This document shows positions 1 through 6,905 of a stretch of 43,572 nt of DNA, one piece after another. Made by a program: the position numbers and the translations under genes. Numbering within the stretch: position 1 is the first letter of the stretch; each line of letters begins with the position of its first letter. The stretch spans positions 1 to 43,572 of the forward strand of contig CALUWA010000017.1 in assembly GCA_944324365.1 (NCBI GenBank), read 5' to 3'. The notes beneath the pieces are model-generated. The model made no database searches, was not told the DNA's origin, and was given only the letters and a program-made list of their open reading frames with translations. This stretch comes from Candidatus Gastranaerophilales bacterium (lineage in GTDB: Bacteria > Cyanobacteriota > Vampirovibrionia > Gastranaerophilales > Gastranaerophilaceae).

Positions 1-2
1 GG

Positions 3-134
3 AGATTTGCAAGCCGAATATTCAAGACAGCCTTACTAAACGAAGGTGTAAGCCCCTTAAAAGCACAGATTATGTATCTGGCAGTTGATATCTGGCAGGC
101 TGTGAAAAATATAAAGACAAAAAAGTGGAGGTGA
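3..134 (+). CDS. 3' end of a phage-type protein (partial)
   Basis: An open frame enters from the left edge and stops with TGA at 132-134, giving 43 residues that end in VKNIKTKKWR. The stretch SPLKAQIMYLAVDIWQAV is reminiscent of the C-terminus of small phage proteins of the DUF1353 type, but too little remains to be sure. The stop lies three bases before the ATG of the next gene, whose Shine-Dalgarno GGAGG lies inside this frame, so the two are probably translationally coupled. The next genes encode a one-pass membrane protein and an M15 peptidase, which supports a phage structural or lysis module. Its start is outside the window. Confidence 0.5.
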   Translation, partial: RFASRIFKTALLNEGVSPLKAQIMYLAVDIWQAVKNIKTKKWR

Positions 135-136
135 AA

Positions 137-541
137 ATGCCCGAACAACCTGACAAATGTTTTGAACACCATATGTTATTGAAGCGGGAATTGGAAGACT
201 TTAAAAAAGAATTTGATGACTTAACCAAAAGCTGCCGGGATATGCATTGTTTTTTCTTTGGCGGAGTAACCCAGTTGGATGGGCATATTTCGTTTGTTGA
301 TAAGGTTAACAGCCTTTATGAAAACCAGCAAAATACAAGAAAATTTTATAACACATTTTTAAGTATTTTTGGCTGCTTAATTGTTACCGGTTTGGTAAGT
401 TTGGGTATGGCCTGCCATTCCTTTCAGATGACAAATCAGGCTGTAACAAACCTGACTAAAATTATTGAAAATACCCAAAGCGAAAATGTAGAAATAAAGG
501 TGGAATTAGCTCAATTAAAGGCAAAGGTAGGATCGCAATGA
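137..541 (+). CDS. Phage-associated one-pass membrane protein (holin/spanin-like position)
   Basis: The 134-residue protein has a charged helical N-terminus (about residues 10-35, rich in K, E and D), one hydrophobic segment at about 71-93 (SIFGCLIVTGLVSLGMA), and a C-terminal amphipathic helix ending in ELAQLKAKVGSQ, probably a coiled coil. I chose ATG 137 over upstream GTG codons in frame because GGAGG at 127-131 sits five bases before it. Its stop overlaps the peptidase start (ATGA). A membrane protein immediately before an endolysin-like peptidase is the usual place of a holin or accessory lysis protein, but no specific family is recognised, so that role is inferred from position only. 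Confidence 0.7.
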   Translation: MPEQPDKCFEHHMLLKRELEDFKKEFDDLTKSCRDMHCFFFGGVTQLDGHISFVDKVNSLYENQQNTRKFYNTFLSIFGCLIVTGLVSLGMACHSFQMTNQAVTNLTKIIENTQSENVEIKVELAQLKAKVGSQ

Positions 542-957
542 AATTAACAGAAAATTTTTCAATAAATGAATTTATAATATCGGATACTGCAAAAAAGCAT
601 AACATTGACAATCGGCCGTCAGTTGAGGTCGTCGGAAATTTAAAAGCTTTGTGTGAACATATTTTGCAGCCGTTGAGAAATTATTTAAAGTGTCCGGTAG
701 TGATAACAAGCGGATACAGATGTAAGGCATTGAATGAGGCTGTCGGCGGGGCTTGCAATTCACAGCACTTGAATGGACAGGCTGCCGATTTTGTTTGTCC
801 TGCAAAAAGTTTAACAGAAGTTTTTAAGTGGATAAAAAATAATTTGATTTTTGATCAGCTTTTGTATGAACGCAGTGGTTCTGCATGTTGGATTCATATT
901 TCATACAGAAATGATGGCAAAAATCGAAAACAAGCAATTGATAACTATATTGTATAG
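538..957 (+). CDS. Peptidase M15A-family endolysin (D-Ala-D-Ala carboxypeptidase-like)
   Basis: This 139-residue protein matches the M15_3 fold of phage endolysins and VanX/zinc carboxypeptidases. The zinc ligand motif SxHxxGxAxD is seen as SQHLNGQAADF (His77, Asp84), and the third ligand is the histidine of WIHISY (His120). The family cleaves peptide cross-links in peptidoglycan. The N-terminus LTENFSINEFIISDTA is typical of the group. There is no signal peptide, so release would need a holin; the membrane protein encoded just upstream, overlapping by four bases, could serve. The gene ends about 30 bases before a strong terminator, so it closes the phage cassette. Confidence 0.9.
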   Translation: MKLTENFSINEFIISDTAKKHNIDNRPSVEVVGNLKALCEHILQPLRNYLKCPVVITSGYRCKALNEAVGGACNSQHLNGQAADFVCPAKSLTEVFKWIKNNLIFDQLLYERSGSACWIHISYRNDGKNRKQAIDNYIV

Positions 958-986
958 TTCTTTTCTGGTTTTTGGTGCAGGATTCC

Positions 987-1016
987 GCCCCCGAGGTTAC
1001 TCGGGGGCTTTTTTTT
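987..1016 (+). terminator. Rho-independent terminator after phage cassette
   Basis: The stem GCCCCCGAG / CTCGGGGGC has nine perfect pairs around the loop GTTA and is followed by eight T. It lies 30 bases after the endolysin stop and ends the phage-derived transcript. It is much more GC-rich than its surroundings. Confidence 0.93.
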
Positions 1017-1093
1017 GCTTGTTTAAAATAAAAAGAGCAGTTTAGTACTGCTCTGTATATAACTTTAGCTAGTTATGAATAAGTTAATGACAT

Positions 1094-1519
1094 TTACCAA
1101 TTGTTCGTATTAATAAATTTCAGGTATCTTTGGCATTGTTGTATTTTGTCGTAACCAAGCAGGGTTCCAAGTATGAAATCCTGCTCCGGAGTGTATTGAT
1201 TTAATTTTGGCTGATTAAAGGATTTGATTACTGCTACTGAATCTTTATTTCCAAAGAAAACATTTATTTTTTTATTGTCAACTTCTTGTATCAGATATGA
1301 AATATTTTCTTTTTTTAACCTGTTTTCAATTATTTCCTGATTTGTTTTCTTTTCTGTTGTTAATATTAAATTTCTGAGCCCTTTCTTATATTCATATATA
1401 TGGTGAAAAAATACTCTGAGTTCGTTCCAGCTTTGTGTTGTTGGGACAATTTTTTCTTTGCCTGCAAAAAGCGGCTTGTTTGCCGGTATATATGAATTTC
1501 CTATACTTACAATCTGCAT
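1094..1519 (-). CDS. DUF2023 family protein (flavodoxin-associated family)
   Basis: From about residue 33 the 141-residue protein carries the DUF2023 signature: FFHHIYEYKKGLRNLILTT, then INVFFG, then the C-terminal TPEQDFILGTLLGYDKIQQC. In several proteobacteria this family is encoded beside or fused to flavodoxin; its biochemical role is not known. The first 30 residues (MQIVSIGNSYIPANKPLFAG) are an extension outside the domain and resemble the N-terminus of the ATPase at 10221-11630. AGAAGG lies 7 bases before the ATG. A consensus promoter (1561-1589) followed by an iron-regulator-like palindrome (1538-1555) precedes it, which suits a gene switched on by iron shortage. Confidence 0.82.
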   Translation of the reverse strand: MQIVSIGNSYIPANKPLFAGKEKIVPTTQSWNELRVFFHHIYEYKKGLRNLILTTEKKTNQEIIENRLKKENISYLIQEVDNKKINVFFGNKDSVAVIKSFNQPKLNQYTPEQDFILGTLLGYDKIQQCQRYLKFINTNNW

Positions 1520-1537
1520 AGTATTTCCTTCTATATT

Positions 1538-1555
1538 TGTTAGGGTTACCTAACA
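1538..1555. promoter_or_regulatory. Candidate DtxR/IdeR-like operator
   Basis: TGTTAGG GTTA CCTAACA is a perfect 7-bp inverted repeat with a 4-base spacer. The half-site TTAGG/CCTAA is that of DtxR/IdeR/MntR-type metal-dependent repressors. It sits immediately downstream of the -10 box of the DUF2023 promoter, across the predicted transcription start, a classic repression position. No regulator gene of this family is in the window. Confidence 0.6.
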
Positions 1556-1560
1556 TATTT

Positions 1561-1589
1561 ATAGTACAATTTTTTATTCTTTTTGTCAA
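1561..1589 (-). promoter_or_regulatory. Promoter of the DUF2023 gene
   Basis: Read on the minus strand: -35 TTGACA (1584-1589, perfect consensus), 17-base spacer, -10 TACTAT (1561-1566) with a TG extension. The predicted start is near 1554, inside the palindrome at 1538-1555. Confidence 0.75.
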
Positions 1590-1607
1590 GTTGTTTGTCT
1601 TTGTAAT

Positions 1608-1636
1608 TTGTATTTATTTACAAAATAGTATATAAT
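1608..1636 (+). promoter_or_regulatory. Promoter of pilC-like gene, leaderless arrangement
   Basis: -35 TTGTAT (1608-1613), 17-base spacer, -10 TATAAT (1631-1636, perfect). Only nine bases separate the -10 box from the ATG at 1646, so transcription should start about three bases before the ATG, with no room for a Shine-Dalgarno. Confidence 0.75.
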
Positions 1637-1645
1637 CAGATTGTT

Positions 1646-2869
1646 ATGGCAAAATATTTCTATAAAGCATTAAAAGATCAAAAAGAGCTGGTTACGGGTT
1701 ATATTGAGGCGAATAGTCAAAAAGAAGCCAGAGATGCGGTTAGGCGGCTGGGCTTCTTGCCAACAAATATTTATGAAGAAATTCCGGAAAATAAAAAATC
1801 CGTACCTAATTTGAAGAAATTTGCCGGGAAAAAGCTTAGTTTATCTGATAAAATATCTTTTACATCGGAACTTCAGGTGCTTTTGAGTTCCGGAATTTCT
1901 ATTTTGGAGTCTTTGGAATCTGTAGCAAAATATTCGCCAAAACCTAAGATTGAACGAATAGCAAATGAGCTTAGTCTTGCAATCAAAAGCGGGGCGACAT
2001 TTTCGGAAGCATTAAGAATGTACCCGGATGTGTTTGGGGAAATATATATTGCATTATGTTATTCCGGAGAAACCGCCGGTTCCTTGCCAGAGGTTCTAAA
2101 TTATATTTTGTCGCTGTTAAAAAAACAAAGTGCATTGAAGGGCAAACTTATACAAATGTCTATTTATCCGGCAATTCTTATTCTTATGTTGATTGTTTTG
2201 TTCTTTGGAATGGGCGGCTTTGTTTTTCCTATGCTAATAAACAGTCTTTCTGTAGAACAGGTGCCCCCGATGGTGTCGGTGTTAACTGACAGTGTCAGTT
2301 TTATTTATAAATATTGGTGGTTTATGTTGATTGCCGGCGTGGGATGTGTATATGGAATAAATATTTTGTTTGGTTTAGATAAATTAAAAACGGCTATAAG
2401 TAAATTTTTAATGAAAATTCCTTTAATTGCCGCATGTGTCCAATATTTTTCGCTGGCACATTATATGTCCGTTCTTCATATTGCTTATGAGTCCGGTATT
2501 CCTATTGTAGAAGCAATGAATATGGCTGAAAAAACAATAAGTAATGATGTTATGCGCAAACATGCGGAAGATGTTGTGAAATTTGTATCGGAAGGGCAGT
2601 CTTTAACAGATGCATATTATAAAAGTCAGCTAATCCCGGGGATTTTGATGCCTTTAATTGCAACCGGAGAGAAAACTGGAAAATTAGGGCAGATGTTCAG
2701 AGATGCTTCAATTGCGATAGAAAAGAAGCTGGATATGGCTATTAAAGCTTTGGCCAGCGCGTTTGAACCTGCTTTAATAATTATAATAGGTATCTGCGTA
2801 GGGTATTTTCTAATAGCATTTATTCAAATGTATACCCAGGGGCTTTCGTCTATAATAAATGCGTTCTAA
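1646..2869 (+). CDS. pilC: Type II secretion / type IV pilus inner-membrane platform protein (GspF/PilC)
   Basis: The 407-residue length is that of the GspF/PilC family. The N-terminus (YFYKALKDQKELVTGYIEA) and two T2SSF domains (about residues 67-190 and 270-392) are clear; the domain hallmark is seen twice, as FTSELQVLLSSGISILESLE and as HYMSVLHIAYESGIPIVEAM. Three hydrophobic segments lie at about 170-192, 218-240 and 374-396. The protein forms the inner-membrane platform that recruits the assembly ATPase and moves pilin subunits. It stands alone here; the pilin-like gene (38502) and PilB-like ATPase (37060) are 35 kb away. The ATG has no Shine-Dalgarno and is predicted to be translated from a leaderless mRNA. 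Confidence 0.93.
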   Translation: MAKYFYKALKDQKELVTGYIEANSQKEARDAVRRLGFLPTNIYEEIPENKKSVPNLKKFAGKKLSLSDKISFTSELQVLLSSGISILESLESVAKYSPKPKIERIANELSLAIKSGATFSEALRMYPDVFGEIYIALCYSGETAGSLPEVLNYILSLLKKQSALKGKLIQMSIYPAILILMLIVLFFGMGGFVFPMLINSLSVEQVPPMVSVLTDSVSFIYKYWWFMLIAGVGCVYGINILFGLDKLKTAISKFLMKIPLIAACVQYFSLAHYMSVLHIAYESGIPIVEAMNMAEKTISNDVMRKHAEDVVKFVSEGQSLTDAYYKSQLIPGILMPLIATGEKTGKLGQMFRDASIAIEKKLDMAIKALASAFEPALIIIIGICVGYFLIAFIQMYTQGLSSIINAF

Positions 2870-2872
2870 ACA

Positions 2873-2901
2873 TTTACAGGCATCAGGCATTATGATATAA
2901 T
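2873..2901 (+). promoter_or_regulatory. Promoter of padR-like gene, leaderless arrangement
   Basis: -35 TTTACA (2873-2878), 17-base spacer, extended -10 TGA-TATAAT (2893-2901). Six bases separate the -10 box from the ATG at 2908, so the predicted start is the A of the ATG itself. Confidence 0.75.
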
Positions 2902-2907
2902 TTCTGT

Positions 2908-3432
2908 ATGATAGAGATTTTGATATTATATGTGCTGTTGCGTCGGGAATTTACAATGTACGGAATTTCGAAAGAAATCGAAAGTAAATTTTCCCCGTAT
3001 ACTTCTCCGAGTTTCGGGGCTTTGAAACCTGCGCTCAGAAGATTGGAAGAAGCTAATTGTCTGACTTCCAAAAAAGTAATGTCTAATGGCGGCAAGCTAT
3101 CGGTGTATTATTCACTTACAAAAGAGGGGCAGAAAGAATTAAAACGATTAATACTTGAGCCGTTGACTGAAAATCCTGTCCAGTTTATTACCAATGCAAA
3201 ATTAAAGCTTTCTTGTGCCGGTGTGCTTGATAAGGAAGAACGGAGCGAACTTTTTTTGCAGCTAAAGACTTTGGCATTGGATATAAAAAATAAAGCGCAG
3301 CATATATTGGATGATGAATATACTGATAAGGATTTTTACCAGAGGATACTGCTGGATAATTCGCTGGTAGAATATTCAAATTTAATTACTATTATAGAAG
3401 GATTTGAAAAAGATAATGAGCGCAATAGTTAA
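2908..3432 (+). CDS. PadR-family transcriptional regulator
   Basis: The 174-residue protein has the PadR winged helix in its first 80 residues: LILYVLLRREFTMYGISKEI (helices 1-2), FGALKPALRRLEEANCLTSK (recognition helix and turn) and the wing YYSLTKEGQKELKRLI. Family members bind palindromic operators and often sense phenolic compounds or drugs; the ligand here is unknown. The C-terminal half is helical, like the PadR dimerisation domain. Its 3' end overlaps the DUF512 gene by 17 bases, so the two are one transcript, and the promoter overlaps nothing else. It may regulate itself and the gene behind it, an inference from position. Confidence 0.85.
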   Translation: MIEILILYVLLRREFTMYGISKEIESKFSPYTSPSFGALKPALRRLEEANCLTSKKVMSNGGKLSVYYSLTKEGQKELKRLILEPLTENPVQFITNAKLKLSCAGVLDKEERSELFLQLKTLALDIKNKAQHILDDEYTDKDFYQRILLDNSLVEYSNLITIIEGFEKDNERNS

Positions 3433-4681
3433 TAAAGTTTTGGAAAGTTCTATTGCAGAAGAGCTTGAGATTGAAGCCGGTGATGAAATCGTTTCAATTG
3501 ATGATACTCCAATGCTTGATATGATTGATTACAATTATCTTTGTAAGTCGGATTTTATTACTGTTGAAGTAAAAAAGAAAAACGGCGAAACGGAAGTTAT
3601 TGAAATAGAAAAAGATTATGATGAAGATTTAGGCATTGTTTTTGAGAGTGCTGTTTTTGATAAGATTAAACCTTGCTTAAATCATTGTATATTTTGCTTT
3701 GTCGATCAGCAGCCAAAAGGTTTGAGGGAAAGTTTATATGTCAAAGATGACGATTATCGTCTTTCTTATCTTCAGGGAACATATATAACGCTTACTAATT
3801 TAACAGAGAAGGATAAAGACAGAATTAAACGGATGCATTTGGGGCCTTTTTATGTTTCTGTTCATACTACTAATCCTGAATTGCGTATTAAGATGTTAAG
3901 AAATCCGAATGCGGGAAAAGCTTTGGATAATTTAAAATGGTTCAGAAAAAATGATATTCCGATTCATGCCCAAATTGTATTATGCCCTGGCTTAAATGAC
4001 GGCAGAGAATTAGAGAGAACTCTTTCTGATTTGGCTGAGCTTAAAAATACAGTTTTATCCGTTGCAATAGTACCTGTCGGGATTACGCAGTTCAGGCATG
4101 AAAATCTTAAGCAGGTTGACAAGCAATGTGCGTTGGAAACCATTGAAATTGCCTCTAAATACAAAAGAGTATGCTGCTCGGACGAGTTTTTCCTGCTTGC
4201 GGAAAAGGAAATTCCGCCTGCAAAGTATTACGGGAATTTTGTTCAGCTTGAAGACGGTGTTGGCGCGATAAGAATGCTTTTGGATGATTTTAAGTGCCGG
4301 AAGCTGCCTGATAAAATTAATAAACCTCTAAAAGTGCTGTTTGCAACTTCTTATGCTGCGAAAGATGCTTTGAATACAATTTCTTCAAAACTTAACAAAA
4401 TAAAAAATCTTATTACGACGGTTTTGCCAGTTAAATCTGAATATTGGGGAAAAGATATTACTGTTGCGGGACTTATTACGACTGATGATTTGATAAGAAC
4501 TCTTCAAAATCAGGAAGGGGATTTGGTTGTAATTCCTTCCGTAATGCTAAGACCGTACAGTGAAGATTTTCTTGACGGCAAAAATCTTGATTATGTTAAA
4601 AGTATTGTAAATAAAGAATTTTTGGTTATACAGAATAATTATTCAATTAAAGAGTTTGTTGACTATTTATATTCAATATAA
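3416..4681 (+). CDS. PDZ-like / radical SAM / DUF512 protein (cyanobacterial FeS family)
   Basis: Three parts are visible in 421 residues: an N-terminal PDZ-like segment (IEAGDEIVSIDDTPMLDMID), a radical-SAM-like cluster motif CLNHCIFCFVDQQPKGLR (three cysteines spaced C-x3-C-x2-C) near residue 85, and a C-terminal DUF512 domain. This architecture is characteristic of a conserved cyanobacterial family annotated as a putative FeS oxidoreductase; related proteins occur in Clostridia. Its substrate is unknown. ATG 3416 is preferred to the in-frame TTG at 3404, which would lie one base from the GAAGGA Shine-Dalgarno (3397-3402). It overlaps padR and ends just before a shared terminator. Confidence 0.9.
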   Translation: MSAIVNKVLESSIAEELEIEAGDEIVSIDDTPMLDMIDYNYLCKSDFITVEVKKKNGETEVIEIEKDYDEDLGIVFESAVFDKIKPCLNHCIFCFVDQQPKGLRESLYVKDDDYRLSYLQGTYITLTNLTEKDKDRIKRMHLGPFYVSVHTTNPELRIKMLRNPNAGKALDNLKWFRKNDIPIHAQIVLCPGLNDGRELERTLSDLAELKNTVLSVAIVPVGITQFRHENLKQVDKQCALETIEIASKYKRVCCSDEFFLLAEKEIPPAKYYGNFVQLEDGVGAIRMLLDDFKCRKLPDKINKPLKVLFATSYAAKDALNTISSKLNKIKNLITTVLPVKSEYWGKDITVAGLITTDDLIRTLQNQEGDLVVIPSVMLRPYSEDFLDGKNLDYVKSIVNKEFLVIQNNYSIKEFVDYLYSI

Positions 4682-4717
4682 AAATCCCTCTCTTCTTTAA
4701 AGGAGAGGGATTTTTTT
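4682..4717. terminator. Bidirectional terminator between DUF512 gene and glnA
   Basis: AAATCCCTCTC and GAGAGGGATTT form an 11-bp stem flanked by A-rich sequence on the left and seven or more T on the right, so it can end transcripts from both convergent genes. Confidence 0.9.
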
Positions 4718-4727
4718 GTGTTTTTTA

Positions 4728-6092
4728 TTAGTATCTTTCAAGGTATCTGTCGATTTCCCATTGAGAAACGTAGGTTCTGAACGAATCCCATTCTTTACGT
4801 TTTGCAGACATAAATTCGTTAAATGCATGATCGCCTAATGCAGCTCTGCCCACGAGAGATTTATCGAGGTATTCCAAAGCTTCTGCAAGAGAACCCGGAA
4901 GAGAATCTATTCTCTGTTTCTTACGTTCTTTTGTTGTTAATTTGTAGATGTTGCTTTCTACAGGTGCCGGCGGATCAATTTTATTTCTTACCCCGTCAAG
5001 ACAAGCCTCTAAAATTGCCGCAAAAGCTAAATACGGGTTGCATGCAGGATCCGGAGAGCGCAACTCAACACGGGTTGAATTGCCGCGTTTTGCAGGAACT
5101 CTCAATAACGCACTTCTGTTTGCTAACGACCAGGCAAGGTAAACAGGTGCTTCGTAACCCGGAACAAGACGTTTGTAGCTGTTTACTGTCGGGTTTAGAA
5201 TTGCAGTAATGCTTTTTACGTGTTTTAACATACCGCCGATAGCGTATTTTGCGGTGTCTGAAAGTTCATATTCGGCATTCGGATCATAAAACGCGTTTTT
5301 ACCGTCTTTAAACAGTGAAACATTGCAATGCATTCCGGAGCCGTTTATGCCGTATATAGGTTTTGGCATAAATGTCGCGTGAAGATTGTGCTTTGCCGCA
5401 ATTGCTTTTACTGCAATTTTAAATGTTGCAACGTTATCTGCTGTTGTTAAAATATCTGCGTATCTGAAATCAACTTCGTGCTGTCCGTCTGCAACTTCGT
5501 GATGAGAAGCTTCAATATCAAATCCCATTTCCTGCAGAGTTAAAACGATATCGGATCTTACATCTTCTCCCAAATCTTCCGGGCCTACGTCGTAATATCC
5601 GGCTCTGTCTTGTGTTGTTGTTGTGACTTTTCCGTCTTTATCTTTTGCAAACAAGAAAAATTCTGCTTCGGGCCCCATATTCATTGAGAACCCCATTTTA
5701 TCAGCTTCTTTCATTACTCTTTTTAAGTTGCATCTAGGGCAGCCTTCAAACGGAGTTCCGTCCGCATTGTATATATCGCATATCAACCTTGCGGAATGTA
5801 TTCCGCCCTGCTCTCTCCACGGAAGAATTTGGAATGTATTTTTATCAGGATGGAAAAACATATCAGAGGTTTCAATACTTCTGAACCCTTTGATAGATGA
5901 ACCGTCAAGCATAATTTCATTTTCCAGTGCTTTATCAATATGTTCGGAAGGGATTGTCATATTTTTTACCTGTCCGTTTATATCAACAAACTGAAGTTTG
6001 ATGAATTTGATATTGTACTCTTTGATTAATCTTTTGATTTCATCATCGCTGAATTGTTTGTTGTCCAGTCTTGTGTGTGTAAATTCTTTCAT
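4728..6092 (-). CDS. glnA: Glutamine synthetase, type I
   Basis: ATP-dependent synthesis of glutamine from glutamate and ammonia, the main entry point of nitrogen. The 454-residue protein shows LDGSSIKGFRSIETSDM, the metal-site segment EAEFFLF, the NGSGMHCNVSLFKDG ATP/glutamate loop, and LLRVPAKRGNSTRVELRSPD. Around the position where adenylylated enzymes have the tyrosine of NLYDLPP it reads NIYKLTTKERKKQRIDSLPG, as in the GSI-alpha enzymes of Firmicutes and relatives, so control by adenylylation is unlikely. ATG 6092 is chosen over one five codons upstream because AGAGGGA sits correctly before it. A consensus-like promoter lies at 6142-6170. No NtcA GTA-N8-TAC site is evident. Confidence 0.96.
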   Translation of the reverse strand: MKEFTHTRLDNKQFSDDEIKRLIKEYNIKFIKLQFVDINGQVKNMTIPSEHIDKALENEIMLDGSSIKGFRSIETSDMFFHPDKNTFQILPWREQGGIHSARLICDIYNADGTPFEGCPRCNLKRVMKEADKMGFSMNMGPEAEFFLFAKDKDGKVTTTTQDRAGYYDVGPEDLGEDVRSDIVLTLQEMGFDIEASHHEVADGQHEVDFRYADILTTADNVATFKIAVKAIAAKHNLHATFMPKPIYGINGSGMHCNVSLFKDGKNAFYDPNAEYELSDTAKYAIGGMLKHVKSITAILNPTVNSYKRLVPGYEAPVYLAWSLANRSALLRVPAKRGNSTRVELRSPDPACNPYLAFAAILEACLDGVRNKIDPPAPVESNIYKLTTKERKKQRIDSLPGSLAEALEYLDKSLVGRAALGDHAFNEFMSAKRKEWDSFRTYVSQWEIDRYLERY

Positions 6093-6141
6093 AAATCCCT
6101 CTTTCATTAATTGTTACACTGTTTCTATAATCTATTTTTCT

Positions 6142-6170
6142 ATTAGAATACTTTTTTTTTAAAAGGTCAA
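6142..6170 (-). promoter_or_regulatory. Promoter of glnA
   Basis: On the minus strand: -35 TTGACC (6165-6170), 17-base spacer, -10 TCTAAT (6142-6147). The predicted start near 6135 leaves a 43-base leader carrying the Shine-Dalgarno GAGGGA. Confidence 0.65.
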
Positions 6171-6405
6171 TAGCTCCGGATGTAAAGATTTGATAAAGGT
6201 TTGATGTATTATGAGTTGTTTATTTAAATTTAGAATTATATTCTGTAAAACTCATGTTTCCAGTTAAAAATTTTATCCCGGATTCGCTTATTTATTATAT
6301 TTAGTCTGTTTTAAAGATGATTTTATTTGTAAAGTTATGTAACAAAATATATAAGATATAGCAATTATATACTTTAAAAATACTTTATTAATATGTAAGT
6401 AACAA

Positions 6406-6533
6406 CGAATTAAATAAACACGAGAATCATAAAATACACAAACTATTTACACTACCTACTACACACTAACCTTCTACACACACGAGGAATTGTAAAAGAT
6501 TCCAAACTCTATCAAAAGATAGAGTTTTTTTTT
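6406..6533 (+). ncRNA. Candidate small RNA A (G-poor, CU-rich, with terminator)
   Basis: No open frame occupies 6171-6554. On the plus strand a block TTAAATAAACACGAGA (6410-6425) is followed by a 58-base stretch with no G at all (6426-6483) containing CTACCTACTACACACTAACC, then a small hairpin GGAAT/ATTCC (6486-6503) and a terminator. The layout and several sequence blocks recur at 32961-33080. The unpaired CU-rich part could pair with purine-rich Shine-Dalgarno regions, as in C-rich regulatory sRNAs. The 5' end is set by alignment with copy B; no convincing promoter was found for this copy. The part 6171-6405 holds TGTAACAAAA (6339-6348) but no other feature I can name. Confidence 0.55.
6504..6533 (+). 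terminator. Terminator of candidate sRNA A
   Basis: AAACTCTATC and GATAGAGTTT form a 10-bp stem with loop AAAA, followed by a run of nine T on the plus strand only. This fixes the direction of the transcript it ends and rules out aroH, which is on the minus strand. Confidence 0.88.
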
Positions 6534-6554
6534 GTGTAAAATATTTGTAACCTA

Positions 6555-6905
6555 TTAATTGCGTAAGTCTTTTGCACCTTTCATATATACAAATTTCGGT
6601 ACAAAACCTTCAATGCAGTTAACAACTATTAAAACTCTCAGGCACATTTGTAATGATCCCGGAACATTAAGTTCATGAAAACAAATCATAGCAGCATCAG
6701 TCCATTTTAATTCTTCACGTGCGAATTTTGCAGGAAATGCTGCATTTAAATCCTCCGTTAATGTAAAGAACACATGTGATATACTTCTTTTACTGATACT
6801 GTTTTGAGTTATCATTTCATTCAATAATTCCAAAGTTGCAGTTTTTATTGCTTCTTCAGTATTCTGTTCTACTGTAATTGCGCCTCTAATACCTTTTGTA
6901 ATCAT
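6555..6905 (-). CDS. aroH: Chorismate mutase, AroH class
   Basis: The 116-residue protein matches the small trimeric chorismate mutase of Bacillus: the start IRGAITVEQNTEEAI with the arginine of the active site, the segment VFFTLTEDLNAAFPAKFARE, and the NVPGSLQMCLRVLI motif with its second active-site arginine. It converts chorismate to prephenate for phenylalanine and tyrosine. Its ATG overlaps the fmt stop (ATGA), so it is the last gene of the dnaJ-queE-def-fmt-aroH transcript; the pairing with formyltransferase has no obvious functional logic. Confidence 0.94.
   Translation of the reverse strand: MITKGIRGAITVEQNTEEAIKTATLELLNEMITQNSISKRSISHVFFTLTEDLNAAFPAKFAREELKWTDAAMICFHELNVPGSLQMCLRVLIVVNCIEGFVPKFVYMKGAKDLRN

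Noticed and set aside
83-104. GATATCTGGC-x2-GCTGTG near both window ends (about 88 and 42380) as possible phage attachment sites
   Set aside because: The first lies within a coding frame, the match is short and imperfect, and the DNA between holds mostly housekeeping genes, so it cannot be one prophage.
3404-3415. TTG 3404 as start of the DUF512 protein
   Set aside because: It is one base from the Shine-Dalgarno, while ATG 3416 starts the family-like sequence MSAIVNKV.
6171-6405. NtcA-type nitrogen control site upstream of glnA
   Set aside because: No GTA-N8-TAC palindrome at a suitable distance from the glnA promoter was found by eye.
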